Positions 26,565 through 35,428 of a stretch of 64,000 nt of DNA are shown here, piece by piece. Under the pieces are notes generated by a model. That model searched no databases. It was not told the DNA's origin and saw only the letters and a list, made by a program, of their open reading frames with translations. Position 1 is the first letter of the stretch. The number at the start of each line of letters is the position of its first letter. The DNA comes from Catellatospora bangladeshensis. Lineage in GTDB: Bacteria > Actinomycetota > Actinomycetes > Mycobacteriales > Micromonosporaceae. The DNA lies in NCBI RefSeq assembly GCF_016862575.1, contig NZ_BONF01000032.1, forward strand, positions 62,001 to 126,000, written 5' to 3'. A program made the position numbers and the translations under genes.

Positions 26565-27601
26565 CCGTCTTGTGGCGCGCCGCGCGGCTGCGGCTGCACG
26601 AGCAGCGCACCCGCTGGCTGCACCGGGCCGAGCGGACCTGGGCCGGTGCGGTGGCCGCGCAGCTCGTGGGCGCCTGCGTGGCCGGCCGCGGCCGGGCCTG
26701 GCACACCGAGGCGGTCGCGTTCACGGCGACCTCGGTGGCCGTGGTGATGGTCGCCAGCCCGGGCTCGCCGCGCCGGTTCGTGGTGAAGATCCCCTGGACC
26801 GCCGAGGGCGTCCGGCGGCTGCGCCGCCAGGCCCGGGTGCTCACGGACCTGCACCGCGATCCCCGGCTGCACCGCCTGCGGCCGCTCATCCCGCGCTGTG
26901 CCGGGCAGGGCGAGTTCGACGGCCGGTACTACTGCGTGGAGGAGGCGCTGCCGGGGGTGCCGGCCGGCGGGATCGCGCTGCGCTCGGCGCGGCACGCGAC
27001 GCTGCTCGAGTCGGCGGTCTGCCTCATCAGCGACCTGCATGCCCGGACCAGCGAGGTGACGCGGCTCGACGACGCCACGGTCGGGGCGTGGGTGGACCTG
27101 CCGCTGCGGCGGCTCGACGCCTACGCGGCGACCCGGCCCCGCGGCGACCGGCTCCGGCAGGGCATACGACGCCTCCAGGACGAGATCGTGGGGACGCTGT
27201 CCGGCCGTTCCGTGCGCACGTCGCTCATCCACGGCGACTTCTGGCCCGGCAACCTGCTCGTGGGCAGCGGGGCGGACGTCACCGGCGTCGTGGACTGGGA
27301 CCACGCCGCGGCCCGGCAGCTGCCCCTGCACGACCTGCTGCACCTGCACGTGCTCGCCCACCGGCTGGCGCACGGGGCGGAACTCGGCGACGTGGTGCTC
27401 CGCGCGCTGCACCACGGCCTCAGCGACGCGCTCGACGTCCCGGCCCAGCGGGTCGGCACCTGGCTGGACGGCATCCCGCAGCGGCCCGCCGTCCTCCTCT
27501 ACTGGCTACGCCACATCCGCCTGTTCATCGACTCGGAGGGTCACCATGACAACCCGCGCTGGCTTCGCGGCAACGTCGAACGCGTCCTCGTCAGTGTCTG
27601 A
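26561..27601 (+). CDS. APH-fold small-molecule kinase
   Basis: A 346-residue protein of the aminoglycoside/choline kinase fold. The catalytic loop LIHGDFWPGNLLV and the metal-binding Asp in GVVDWDHAAA are intact, and VVKIPW provides the N-lobe Lys. In this context a sugar, amino-alcohol or lipid kinase acting on a glycan precursor is more likely than antibiotic resistance. ATGA overlap with the previous gene. The C-terminal 56 nt overlap the next gene. Confidence 0.75.
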   Translation: MTVLWRAARLRLHEQRTRWLHRAERTWAGAVAAQLVGACVAGRGRAWHTEAVAFTATSVAVVMVASPGSPRRFVVKIPWTAEGVRRLRRQARVLTDLHRDPRLHRLRPLIPRCAGQGEFDGRYYCVEEALPGVPAGGIALRSARHATLLESAVCLISDLHARTSEVTRLDDATVGAWVDLPLRRLDAYAATRPRGDRLRQGIRRLQDEIVGTLSGRSVRTSLIHGDFWPGNLLVGSGADVTGVVDWDHAAARQLPLHDLLHLHVLAHRLAHGAELGDVVLRALHHGLSDALDVPAQRVGTWLDGIPQRPAVLLYWLRHIRLFIDSEGHHDNPRWLRGNVERVLVSV

Positions 27602-29936
27602 CGCCGCGCTCGCGTACGGCGGCGGCGTCCTGGCCGAGCACGAGCCCGCGCCCACCACGACCGTCGTCATCTGCGTCTACACCGAGCAGCGGTGGCCGCA
27701 GATCGTGCGCGCCGTCGACTCGGTGCTGGTCCAGGACGTCCCGGCCGACCAGATCGTGGTGGTCGTGGACCACAACGCGCCGCTGCTGGAGCGGGCGCGG
27801 GCGGCCTTCCCCGGGGTGACCGTGGTGCCGAGCGCCGGACCGGCCGGGCTGTCCGGCGCGCGCAACACCGGGGTGGCGTGCGCGCGGGGGGACGTCGTCG
27901 CTTTCCTCGACGACGACGCCGCGGCGGAGCCGGACTGGCTGGCCCGGATGCTGCGGCACTACCGCGAACCCGCCGTGGTCGCGGTGGGCGGCCGGGCCGA
28001 GCCGGTGTGGGACGGGGCGCGGCCGCGCTGGCTGCCGCCCGAGTTCGACTGGGTGATCGGGTGCAGCTACACCGGCCAGCCGGCGCAGGTCGCGCCGGTC
28101 CGCAATGTCATCGGCTGCAACATGTCGTTCCGGCGGGCCGTCCTGTCCGGCGGCGACGGGTTCGACCCGGCGCTCGGCCGGGTCGGCCGGGTCCCCGTCG
28201 GGTGCGAGGAGACGGAGCTGTGCATCCGGATCCGGCAGCGGCACCCCGACAGCGTGATCCTCTACGACCCCGGCGCGCTGGTGCACCACCGGGTCACCGC
28301 GGACCGTGCGACGTGGAGCTACTTCCGCCGCCGCTGCTTCGCCGAGGGCCGGTCGAAGGCCGTCGTCGCCCGGCTGGTCGGCAGCGGGGCGGGGCTCGCG
28401 GCGGAGCGGGCGTACACCCGCCAGACCCTGCCGCGCGGGGTCCGCCGCGGGATGCGGGAGGCCCGCGACGGCGGGCTGCTGCGGGCGGGCGCGATCGTCG
28501 CCGGGCTGCTGGTCACCGCGTGGGGCTACGCGACGGGGCGGGCACTTCGCGCCAGCCGGGCCGGCGCCGCGCCGCCGGAGCTGAGCAGCACCGCGCCGGC
28601 GGCGCCCGGTCTCGGCGCGGCACAGCCGGTGCGGGTGCTGGCGGTCGAGCTGTGCGACGGCGTGCCGGAGCTGCCCGACGGCCGTGGTCCGGGGGGCGGG
28701 AGGTACGCCGCCGCGCGGGTGCTGGTGCGGCTGCACGGCGAGCCGCTGGGCCTGCTCGACCTGGAGCTGCCGCCGGGCGGGCTGGCCGCGCGGCTGCACG
28801 AGGAGGCGATCAGGCAGCGGCTCGGGGACGCGATCGACGAGCACCTGCGGGCGGACGGCCTGCCGCCGCTCGATGTGCTCACCCCCGGCCTGGCCGCCCT
28901 CCGCGGGATCGGCGCGGCCTGCCCGGCCCGCCGGGCGCCGAACGGCCCGGAACCGTTCGTCAGCGTGGTCATGCCCACCTGCGGGCGCACCCCGCACCTG
29001 GCACGTTCGCTCGGCTCGCTCTCCGGCCTGGACTACTCGAACTACGAGATCGTCGTCGTGGACAACGCCCCGCACGTGGCGGGGACGGCGCGGCTCGTCC
29101 GGGAGCACGCCGCGCGCGACGCCCGGGTGCGCTACGCCGCCGAGCCGCGCGCGGGCGTCACCCACGCGCGCAACCGCGGCCTGGCCGAGGCCCGGGGCGA
29201 GATCGTCGCGTACGTCGACGACGACGTGACCGTGGACCCGGGGTGGCTGCGCGCGCTGGCCGGCGGCTTCGCCGACGCGGGGGTCGCCGCGGTGACCGGA
29301 GACGTGCTGGCGAGCGAGCTGGAGACCCCGGCCCAGGTGTGGATCGAACAGTATGGCGGGTTCGGCAAGGGCTGCCGCCGCCGCAGGTTCGACCGGGCCG
29401 GCGTCGAGACGGCCGGGGCCGGCCGGGTGGCCGCCGCGCCCGGCTCGCTCTACCCGTACCTGCCGGGTTCCTACGGCTCCGGCGCGAACATGGCCTTCCG
29501 CACCGAGGTCCTGCGCGGGCTCGGCGGGTTCGACCCGCGGCTCGGCTCGCGCGGCCCGGTCCGTACGGGCGAGGACATCGACGTGCTCCTGCGCACCGTG
29601 CTGAGCGGGCACACGCTGGCGTACGAGCCCGCCGCGCTCGTCTGGCACGCGCACCGGCGCGAGCTGCGCGACCTGCGCCGGTCGCTGTTCCACTACGGCA
29701 TCGGCCTGAGCGCCGTCATGGTCAAATGCCTGGCCCGGGACGCCGCCGGGCGGCGCGACCTGCTGCGGCGGCTGCCGCGCGGGATCGCGTACGCGCTGCT
29801 GCCGCGATCGGGCAAGAACGGCCACAAGCGCGGCGGTTATCCCGCCTCGCTGACCCTGCTCGAACTGGCCGGGATGGCGCTGGGCCCGGTGTACTACGCC
29901 GCGTCGGCCCGGTCGGCCAGGCGGGAGGGCCGATGA
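27546..29936 (+). CDS. Double family 2 glycosyltransferase (two GT-A domains in one chain)
   Basis: A 796-residue fusion. The first GT2 domain (about 38-260) opens TVVICVYTEQRWPQIVRAVDSVLVQD and has FLDDDAA. A hydrophobic stretch near 315-335 may be a membrane helix. The second GT2 (about 470-720) opens FVSVVMPTCGRTPHLARSL and has AYVDDDVTVD and GSGANMAFR. Two active sites suggest alternating or successive sugar additions, as in bifunctional polymerising enzymes. The ATG overlaps the upstream gene by 56 nt but has GGAGGG 5 nt ahead, so the overlap is real. Confidence 0.85.
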   Translation: MTTRAGFAATSNASSSVSDAALAYGGGVLAEHEPAPTTTVVICVYTEQRWPQIVRAVDSVLVQDVPADQIVVVVDHNAPLLERARAAFPGVTVVPSAGPAGLSGARNTGVACARGDVVAFLDDDAAAEPDWLARMLRHYREPAVVAVGGRAEPVWDGARPRWLPPEFDWVIGCSYTGQPAQVAPVRNVIGCNMSFRRAVLSGGDGFDPALGRVGRVPVGCEETELCIRIRQRHPDSVILYDPGALVHHRVTADRATWSYFRRRCFAEGRSKAVVARLVGSGAGLAAERAYTRQTLPRGVRRGMREARDGGLLRAGAIVAGLLVTAWGYATGRALRASRAGAAPPELSSTAPAAPGLGAAQPVRVLAVELCDGVPELPDGRGPGGGRYAAARVLVRLHGEPLGLLDLELPPGGLAARLHEEAIRQRLGDAIDEHLRADGLPPLDVLTPGLAALRGIGAACPARRAPNGPEPFVSVVMPTCGRTPHLARSLGSLSGLDYSNYEIVVVDNAPHVAGTARLVREHAARDARVRYAAEPRAGVTHARNRGLAEARGEIVAYVDDDVTVDPGWLRALAGGFADAGVAAVTGDVLASELETPAQVWIEQYGGFGKGCRRRRFDRAGVETAGAGRVAAAPGSLYPYLPGSYGSGANMAFRTEVLRGLGGFDPRLGSRGPVRTGEDIDVLLRTVLSGHTLAYEPAALVWHAHRRELRDLRRSLFHYGIGLSAVMVKCLARDAAGRRDLLRRLPRGIAYALLPRSGKNGHKRGGYPASLTLLELAGMALGPVYYAASARSARREGR

Positions 29937-30760
29937 GCGCCGGGCGGATCCGGACGGCCGTGCCCGTCCTCTGCTACCACAGCGTCAGCGACGACGCCCA
30001 CGACGGCGAGCTGCGCTGGTCGGTGTCCCCGAGCGACTTCGACGAGCAGATGGCGCTGCTCCGGGAGCGCGGGCGCACCCCGCTGACGGTGAGCGGGTAC
30101 ACCACGATGCTGCGTGCGGCCCTGCCGCTGCCGCCGCGCCCGGTGCTGGTCACCTTCGACGACGGGTACGCCGACCTGGCGACCGCCGCCCTGCCGGTGC
30201 TGCGCCGCTACGCCATCCCGGCGACGGCGTACGTGGTCACCGCGCGGGTGGGCGCCGCCCGGACGCGGGGCTCCGGCCCGGTCGTCAGCTGGGACCAGCT
30301 CGCCGAGCTGCACGCGAACGGGATGGAGATCGGGTCGCACAGCCACACCCACCGGGCGCTCGACTGCCTGCGCCGCAGTGAGCTGCGCCGGGAGGTGTCG
30401 CTCAGCAAGCTGGCGCTGGAGGACGGGTTGCAGGAGCAGGTGTCGTCGTTCGCGTACCCGTACGGCTACCACAGCCCGGCCGTGCGCCGGGAGGTGCGCG
30501 CGGCGGGCTACAGCTCGGCGTGCGGGGTCAAGAACGCGCTGAGCCACGAGGCGGACGACCTCTACGCCGTCGCCCGGGTGCTCATCGAGCGCGACCTGGG
30601 CGCGGCGGGGCTCGACACGCTGCTCGACGGGCGCGGCTGGCCGCCCGCGTGGCGCCGCGAGCGCCTGCGCACCCGGGTCTGGCGCGCGTACCGGCAGGCC
30701 CGGCACTTCGCGGACACGGCCCGCACCGCCCCGCAGGCCGACGCCCGGAGGGTGCCTTGA
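29933..30760 (+). CDS. Polysaccharide deacetylase (NodB domain)
   Basis: A 275-residue CE4 enzyme. The metal and catalytic motifs are VTFDDGYAD, the paired histidines in GSHSHTH, and FAYPYGYHS. It removes N-acetyl groups from a polymer or lipid-linked sugar. No signal peptide is seen, so it may act in the cytoplasm or reach the envelope by another route. The ATG overlaps the stop of the double GT2 (ATGA). Confidence 0.85.
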   Translation: MSAGRIRTAVPVLCYHSVSDDAHDGELRWSVSPSDFDEQMALLRERGRTPLTVSGYTTMLRAALPLPPRPVLVTFDDGYADLATAALPVLRRYAIPATAYVVTARVGAARTRGSGPVVSWDQLAELHANGMEIGSHSHTHRALDCLRRSELRREVSLSKLALEDGLQEQVSSFAYPYGYHSPAVRREVRAAGYSSACGVKNALSHEADDLYAVARVLIERDLGAAGLDTLLDGRGWPPAWRRERLRTRVWRAYRQARHFADTARTAPQADARRVP

Positions 30761-32100
30761 GCGTGCGCCCCACGGAGACCGCGGGCGCGCCCGGCGGCGT
30801 ACCCGCCCTTCGCACCGCCGCGCCGGGCGCCCCGCTCGTCACGCGGCTGCGCCGGCATCTGCTCGAGCCGCTCAACGGCAGCGTGTACGCGCTCACCCTC
30901 AACACCGTGGTCAGCTCGGTGCTGGGCATCGCCTACTGGGCGCTCGCGGCGCGGCTGTACTCGCCGCGCGAGGTGGGCGTGGGGACGGCGATGGTCTCGA
31001 CGATGATGTTCCTCAGCAACCTGTCCCAGCTGAACCTCAACGGCGCGCTGGCCCGCTTCCTGCCCGCCGCGGGCCCGCACCGCGGCCGGCTGGTGGGGTA
31101 CGCCTACGGCCTGAGCTACCTGGCGGCGCTCCTGGTCAGCGGCGGCTTCCTGCTCATCGCCCCGCTGGTGTCGGACGAACTCGGGTTCCTGGCCCGCACG
31201 CCGCTGCTCGCCGCCGCGTTCGTCCTGGCCGTCGCGGCGTGGGGGGTCTTCACGCTGCAGGACAGCGTGCTCACCGCCCTGCGCGGGACCATCTGGGTGC
31301 CGGTGGAGAACACCGCCTACGGCATCGCCAAGATCCTGTTGCTGGTGCTGCTGGCCGGGTCGCTGCCGGGCCTGGGGATCTTCGTGTCGTGGAACGTGGC
31401 GGTCGTCGTCGCGCTCGTGCCCGTCAACATCCTGGTCTTCCGGCGGCTGCTGCCGCGGCTGCGCGCCCTGCGGCAGCCGGGCTCGCTGCCCGGCCGCGGG
31501 GTGCTGGCCCGATTCGTCGCACTGGACTACGTCGGTTACCTGTTCATGCAGGCTGGTACGAACGCGCTGCCGGTCATCGTGACCGCGCGGCTGGGCGCGG
31601 AGGCCAACGGCGTGTTCTACGTCGGCTGGCTGCTGGGGACCTCGCTGGAGCTGGTCGCCCTCCACTTCGGCACGTCGCTGACGGTGGCCGGGTCCGGTGA
31701 CGAGCCGCGGCTGGCCGCGTACGCCCGGCAGATGCTGCGCCGCGGGTTCGCGCTGTTCACCCCCGCCGCCGTGCTGCTGTACGCGTGCGCGCCGCTGCTG
31801 CTGGCGTTCTTCGGCACGCGGTACGCCGAGGCCGGCTCGTCGGTGCTGCGGCTGTTCGCGATCGCGGTGCTGCCCAAGCTCGTCGTGATCGTGTACGTCG
31901 CGGCGTGCCGGGTGCAGCGCCGGGTGGGCCGCATCGTGGCTGTCCAGGCGTCGTCGAGCGCCCTGGTCGTGTCGCTGGCCTGGCTCACCATGGGGGAGTT
32001 CGGGGCCACCGGCGTCGGCGTCGCCTACCTCACCGGCCAGCTCGCCGTCGCGGCCATGGTCCTGCCGTCGCTGCTGCGCCTGCTGCGGACGGCGTCGTGA
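30757..32100 (+). CDS. Wzx-like oligosaccharide flippase
   Basis: A 447-residue polytopic protein with 12-14 predicted helices in the MATE/MOP-like pattern. It opens LEPLNGSVYALTLNTVVSSVLGIAYWALAARLYSPREVGVGTAMVS, the usual Wzx/RfbX start, and has the cytoplasmic loop PRLRALRQPG. It probably flips a lipid-linked glycan unit outward. The TTG at 30757 overlaps the previous stop and has GGAGG 5 nt ahead; the GTG at 30763 is the alternative. Confidence 0.8.
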   Translation: MSVRPTETAGAPGGVPALRTAAPGAPLVTRLRRHLLEPLNGSVYALTLNTVVSSVLGIAYWALAARLYSPREVGVGTAMVSTMMFLSNLSQLNLNGALARFLPAAGPHRGRLVGYAYGLSYLAALLVSGGFLLIAPLVSDELGFLARTPLLAAAFVLAVAAWGVFTLQDSVLTALRGTIWVPVENTAYGIAKILLLVLLAGSLPGLGIFVSWNVAVVVALVPVNILVFRRLLPRLRALRQPGSLPGRGVLARFVALDYVGYLFMQAGTNALPVIVTARLGAEANGVFYVGWLLGTSLELVALHFGTSLTVAGSGDEPRLAAYARQMLRRGFALFTPAAVLLYACAPLLLAFFGTRYAEAGSSVLRLFAIAVLPKLVVIVYVAACRVQRRVGRIVAVQASSSALVVSLAWLTMGEFGATGVGVAYLTGQLAVAAMVLPSLLRLLRTAS

Positions 32101-33956
32101 GCGCCGGTACGGCGCACCCGGCGGCGGCCCGGCCGCGGCGCCTCGCGGCCTGGGGCGAGGCCGCGCTGAGCGCAGCCTGGTGGGCGGCGCCCGCGGTGGC
32201 GCTCCTGCTCGGGCTGCACGCGCTGCGGCTGTCCGACGCGGCGGAGATCGGCTCCCTGGGCCTGGTCACCGCGCTGCGCCCGGAGTTCTGCGGCGCGCTC
32301 GCCCTGCTCACGATCAGCTTCTTCAGCGGCGTCCTGCACCCCCGGCCCGCGCCGGGGGTGCTGCTCGCCGCGCATGTCGTCGTGCTGGCGGTGCTGCTGT
32401 TCGGCGCGGCGACGATCATCGAGCCGCTGCCGCGGTTCATCTCGGGCTGGCTGCACGTCGGCTTCGCCGACTACGTCGCGCGGACCGGCGAGACGCTGCC
32501 GCACCTGGACGCCAGGTTCAACTGGCCGGGCTTCTTCACGCTGGCCGCGATGGCGACCCGCGCGGCCGGGATGCCGGACGCCCTGCCGCTGCTGGGCTGG
32601 ACGCCGGTCGTGCTCAACCTGCTCTACGGCGCGATCGTGTTCCGGCTGGCCCGCGCCGTGTCCCCGGAGCCGCGCACGGCGTGGCTCGCGCTGTGGCTGT
32701 TCCTGCCCGCCAACTGGGTGGGGCAGGACTACTTCGGGCCGCAGGGCCTGAACTACGCGTTCTACCTCATCCTGCTGACGGTGCTGGTGGTCTGGTTCCG
32801 CCCGTCCCCTGCGGACCGTACGCGCCGGGGCCTGGACGTCTCGCCGCGCCTGGCCCGGCTGCGGGACGCGCTCCGGCTCCCCGCGGCGCCGCTGCTGCAC
32901 GAACCCGAGCCAGCCCGGCTCGGGCGGGGCTCGGCCGCCGGGCTGATGGCGGCGGTCCTCGTGATCTTCACCGCCAGCACCGCCAGCCACCAGCTCACCC
33001 CGGTGGCGATCGTGGCGGCCGTGGCGGCGCTGGCGCTGGCCCGCCGCTGCACGGCGCGCTCGCTGCCGGTGCTGCTGGGCGTCATCCTCGTCGCGTACAT
33101 CAGCTACCTCACCGTGCCCTACTGGTCGGGGCATCTGGAGGCGATGTTCGGGTCCGTCGGCAACGTGACCGGCACCATCAGCTCCGGGGCGGTGCAGCGG
33201 GTGCGGGGCGACGACGGGCACCGGGCCGTGGTGCTGGTGCGGCTCGGCTTCACCGTGGCCGTCTGGCTGCTGGCCGCCGCTGGGGCGTGGCGGCGGCTGC
33301 GCGCGGGCCGCGGCGACCTCGCGATGCTGGCGCTGGCCGGGGCCCCGTTCGCCGTGCTCGCCCTGCAGAGCTACGGCGGCGAGGCCATCCTGCGGGTGTA
33401 CGCGTTCAGCCTCCCGTTCATGGTGGTGCTGCTGGCCGCGCTGTTCGCGCCCGCCAGGCACGCCCGCAGCCGGGTCGTCGCGGCGGTCGCGGCGGGTGCG
33501 GTGAGCGCCGCCTTCACCGCCGCGTTCTTCGTCGCCCGCTACGGCAACGAGAGCTTCGAGCAGGTCCGGCCGAACGACGTGCTGGCGGTGGACTGGCTGT
33601 ACGCCCACGCGCCGCCGGGCGCGACGCTCGTCGCGGTGACGTCCAACGTGCCGTGGCGGTCGCGGCACATCGAGCGGTACGCGTACCGGCCGCTCGGTCT
33701 CGACCTGGGGCCGAGCACCCTGCCCGCGATCGAGCAGGAGATGCGGCGCGACGCCGAGGGCGCGTACCTCGTCCTGTCGCGGGGGCAGTACGTCTTCGCC
33801 GAGTCCTACCTGGGCATGCCCGCGGGCTGGGGAGAGCAACTGGAGCTGCAGGTGCGGCGCTCCGGCCGCTTCCGGCTCGTCTACGCCAACCCCGATGCCT
33901 CGATATACGTCCTGCTTCCCGCATCGAAGGTGGAGACAGATGACAAGGATCGCTGA
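32097..33956 (+). CDS. Large polytopic membrane protein, probable glycan polymerase or transferase
   Basis: A 619-residue protein with about 12 membrane helices and a C-terminal outside domain of about 110 residues (SNVPWRSRHIERYAYRPLGLD...). It includes LPHLDARFNWPGFFTLAAMA between helices 3 and 4, an external loop that recalls GT-C glycosyltransferases. Its place after the flippase suggests polymerisation or transfer at the outer membrane face. I see no Wzy signature, so the family is left open. GTG start overlaps the flippase stop (GTGA). Confidence 0.6.
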   Translation: MSAGTAHPAAARPRRLAAWGEAALSAAWWAAPAVALLLGLHALRLSDAAEIGSLGLVTALRPEFCGALALLTISFFSGVLHPRPAPGVLLAAHVVVLAVLLFGAATIIEPLPRFISGWLHVGFADYVARTGETLPHLDARFNWPGFFTLAAMATRAAGMPDALPLLGWTPVVLNLLYGAIVFRLARAVSPEPRTAWLALWLFLPANWVGQDYFGPQGLNYAFYLILLTVLVVWFRPSPADRTRRGLDVSPRLARLRDALRLPAAPLLHEPEPARLGRGSAAGLMAAVLVIFTASTASHQLTPVAIVAAVAALALARRCTARSLPVLLGVILVAYISYLTVPYWSGHLEAMFGSVGNVTGTISSGAVQRVRGDDGHRAVVLVRLGFTVAVWLLAAAGAWRRLRAGRGDLAMLALAGAPFAVLALQSYGGEAILRVYAFSLPFMVVLLAALFAPARHARSRVVAAVAAGAVSAAFTAAFFVARYGNESFEQVRPNDVLAVDWLYAHAPPGATLVAVTSNVPWRSRHIERYAYRPLGLDLGPSTLPAIEQEMRRDAEGAYLVLSRGQYVFAESYLGMPAGWGEQLELQVRRSGRFRLVYANPDASIYVLLPASKVETDDKDR

Positions 33957-34332
33957 CGACCCGCGCCCGTGGGGGCGGCTGCCGCGCCGGGCGTGGCCGC
34001 CCGTGCTCGTGCTGCTGGCGGGCGGGGCCGTGCTGACGCTCGTGCTGCTGGACGTGCCGGGGGTGGTGCGGGCCGCGCCCGTGCTCGCCTACCTCGCGGT
34101 GGTGCCCGGGGCGGCCTGCGTACGGCTCCTCCGGCTGCCCGACCGGCCGCTGGGCCTGCTCCTCGGGGTCGGGGTCAGCCTCGCCCTCGGCCTGCTGGTG
34201 TCCCAGGCGATGGTCTACCTGCGCCTGTGGTCGCCGTTGCGCGGGCTCGCCGCGCTGGTGGCCGTCGCCTCGCTGGCGGCCTGCGCCGAGCTGTTACGGA
34301 GCCTCCGGCCGGCCGCCGGGCGGGCCTCGTGA
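33940..34332 (+). CDS. Small membrane protein of the glycan operon
   Basis: 130 residues with about four membrane helices and no recognised domain. Helix boundaries follow PPVLVLLAGGAVLTLVLL, PVLAYLAVVPGAACVRLL, LGLLLGVGVSLALGLLVSQAM and GLAALVAVASLAACAELL. The VVPGAACVRLLRLPDRPLG segment resembles N-terminal parts of larger glycan-related membrane proteins. The ATG at 33940 sits inside the end of the upstream gene (17-nt overlap) with GGAG just ahead. Confidence 0.65.
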   Translation: MTRIADDPRPWGRLPRRAWPPVLVLLAGGAVLTLVLLDVPGVVRAAPVLAYLAVVPGAACVRLLRLPDRPLGLLLGVGVSLALGLLVSQAMVYLRLWSPLRGLAALVAVASLAACAELLRSLRPAAGRAS

Positions 34333-34571
34333 CCCCGGCCGGGCCGCACCCGGTCCTCGCCGCCGCGTCCGGCGTGGGCACCGCGGCGGCGACGGTGACC
34401 GGGCTCGCCATGCTCGCGATCCTCCTGGCCGCGCTCGTCACGAAGGTGCTGCTGCAGGGCGCGCGGCGACCGCCCCGCCGGGAGACGCTCCGCCTGCTCG
34501 ACGTCGTCATCGCGCCGCTGTTCGTCGTCTTCGCGTACACCGTGCTGGAGCGATTCCGTGACCTCTCGTAG
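34329..34571 (+). CDS. Very small membrane protein (80 aa)
   Basis: 80 residues with two hydrophobic helices (ATVTGLAMLAILLAALVTKVLL and LLDVVIAPLFVVFAYTVL) joined by a basic loop RRPPRRE. The family is not recognised. The GTG start overlaps the previous stop (GTGA) and the stop overlaps the next gene by 14 nt, so the reading frame is supported by its tight fit in the operon. Confidence 0.6.
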   Translation: MTPAGPHPVLAAASGVGTAAATVTGLAMLAILLAALVTKVLLQGARRPPRRETLRLLDVVIAPLFVVFAYTVLERFRDLS

Positions 34572-35349
34572 CGCGACGTCCGTCCTGGCCCCGCCGGCTC
34601 CGCCGGAGCCCGCGGTGTCCCCGGTCCTCGGCCGGGTGCTGCTGGCCGAATACCTCCCGGCGCTCGCGGCGCTCGAACTGCTGCGCACGGTGTACGTGCC
34701 CGGTGCGGTGGCGGGTCTGGCGTTCCTCGCGCTCGCCCTGTGCGCCCGGCTGCCCCTCGTCGGCGAGCAGGCCGCGGCGCTGCTGCCGGTGCTGGTGGCG
34801 GTCCCGGTCACCCGGGTGGTGACGGAGGCCGTGCCGGGCGAGGCGTCGCCCGCGCGGGCGGCCGTCGCCGCGCTGGCCCTCGGCGTCGCCGTCACGGCGG
34901 CGGCACGCGCGTGCCCGCGGGACTGGCTGCGGCTGCGCGGCGACACCGGCTGGGGTGAGCACGCCGCCGTCATGCTGGCGGGCGTCCCGCTGGGGCTGCT
35001 CGTCCACCTGCTGGCGCCGGACCTGCTCGCGGTGACCGGAGGCGTCCCGGTCCTGCTCGCCGTCGCCCTCGCCGCACCGGCCGGGCTCGCCGCCGAAGTG
35101 CTGTTCCGCGGCCTGCTCATCCCGGCCCTGGCCGGGGTCGTGGGCCGGTGGGACGTGGTCGTCGCGGCGGCGATCTACGCGAGCACGTTCGTCTCGTACG
35201 GCACGCCGACGGCATCGGCGGCGCTCGCGGTGGGGCTCGTGCTCGGCTGGGCCCGGCGGCGCACCGGCTCGATAGCCGGCGTCATCGGCGCGTACGCCGT
35301 GGTCATGCCGCTCACCGTGCTGGTGTGCCGGCTCGTCGCCGAGAGCTGA
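34558..35349 (+). CDS. CPBP-like intramembrane protein with missing catalytic residues
   Basis: A 263-residue polytopic protein with the fold pattern of CPBP (CAAX protease and bacteriocin-processing) enzymes. At the EExxxR position it has AEVLFR, keeping only the second Glu. At the FxxxH position it has FVSYG and at the final HxxxN it has YAVVM, so both histidines are absent. VLGWARRRTGSIAGVIGAY matches the family end. It is probably not a protease; a structural or ligand-binding role is possible. Last gene of the operon, followed by the 75-bp element. Confidence 0.6.
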   Translation: MTSRSATSVLAPPAPPEPAVSPVLGRVLLAEYLPALAALELLRTVYVPGAVAGLAFLALALCARLPLVGEQAAALLPVLVAVPVTRVVTEAVPGEASPARAAVAALALGVAVTAAARACPRDWLRLRGDTGWGEHAAVMLAGVPLGLLVHLLAPDLLAVTGGVPVLLAVALAAPAGLAAEVLFRGLLIPALAGVVGRWDVVVAAAIYASTFVSYGTPTASAALAVGLVLGWARRRTGSIAGVIGAYAVVMPLTVLVCRLVAES

Positions 35350-35428
35350 CCCCGGACGGAAAGACGCGCACGCGGCGGGGTGCCGCGTGCGCGTCCATCG
35401 TCCTCATCGTCCGGTCGATCGTCCGGTT

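Noticed and set aside
26561-27601. Aminoglycoside resistance gene
   Set aside because: The fold is shared by many small-molecule kinases, and the gene is locked by overlaps into a glycan operon, so resistance is not supported.
27591-29825. 744-codon minus-strand frame over the double GT2
   Set aside because: Shadow frame with no recognisable domain; the plus-strand reading has two intact GT2 domains.
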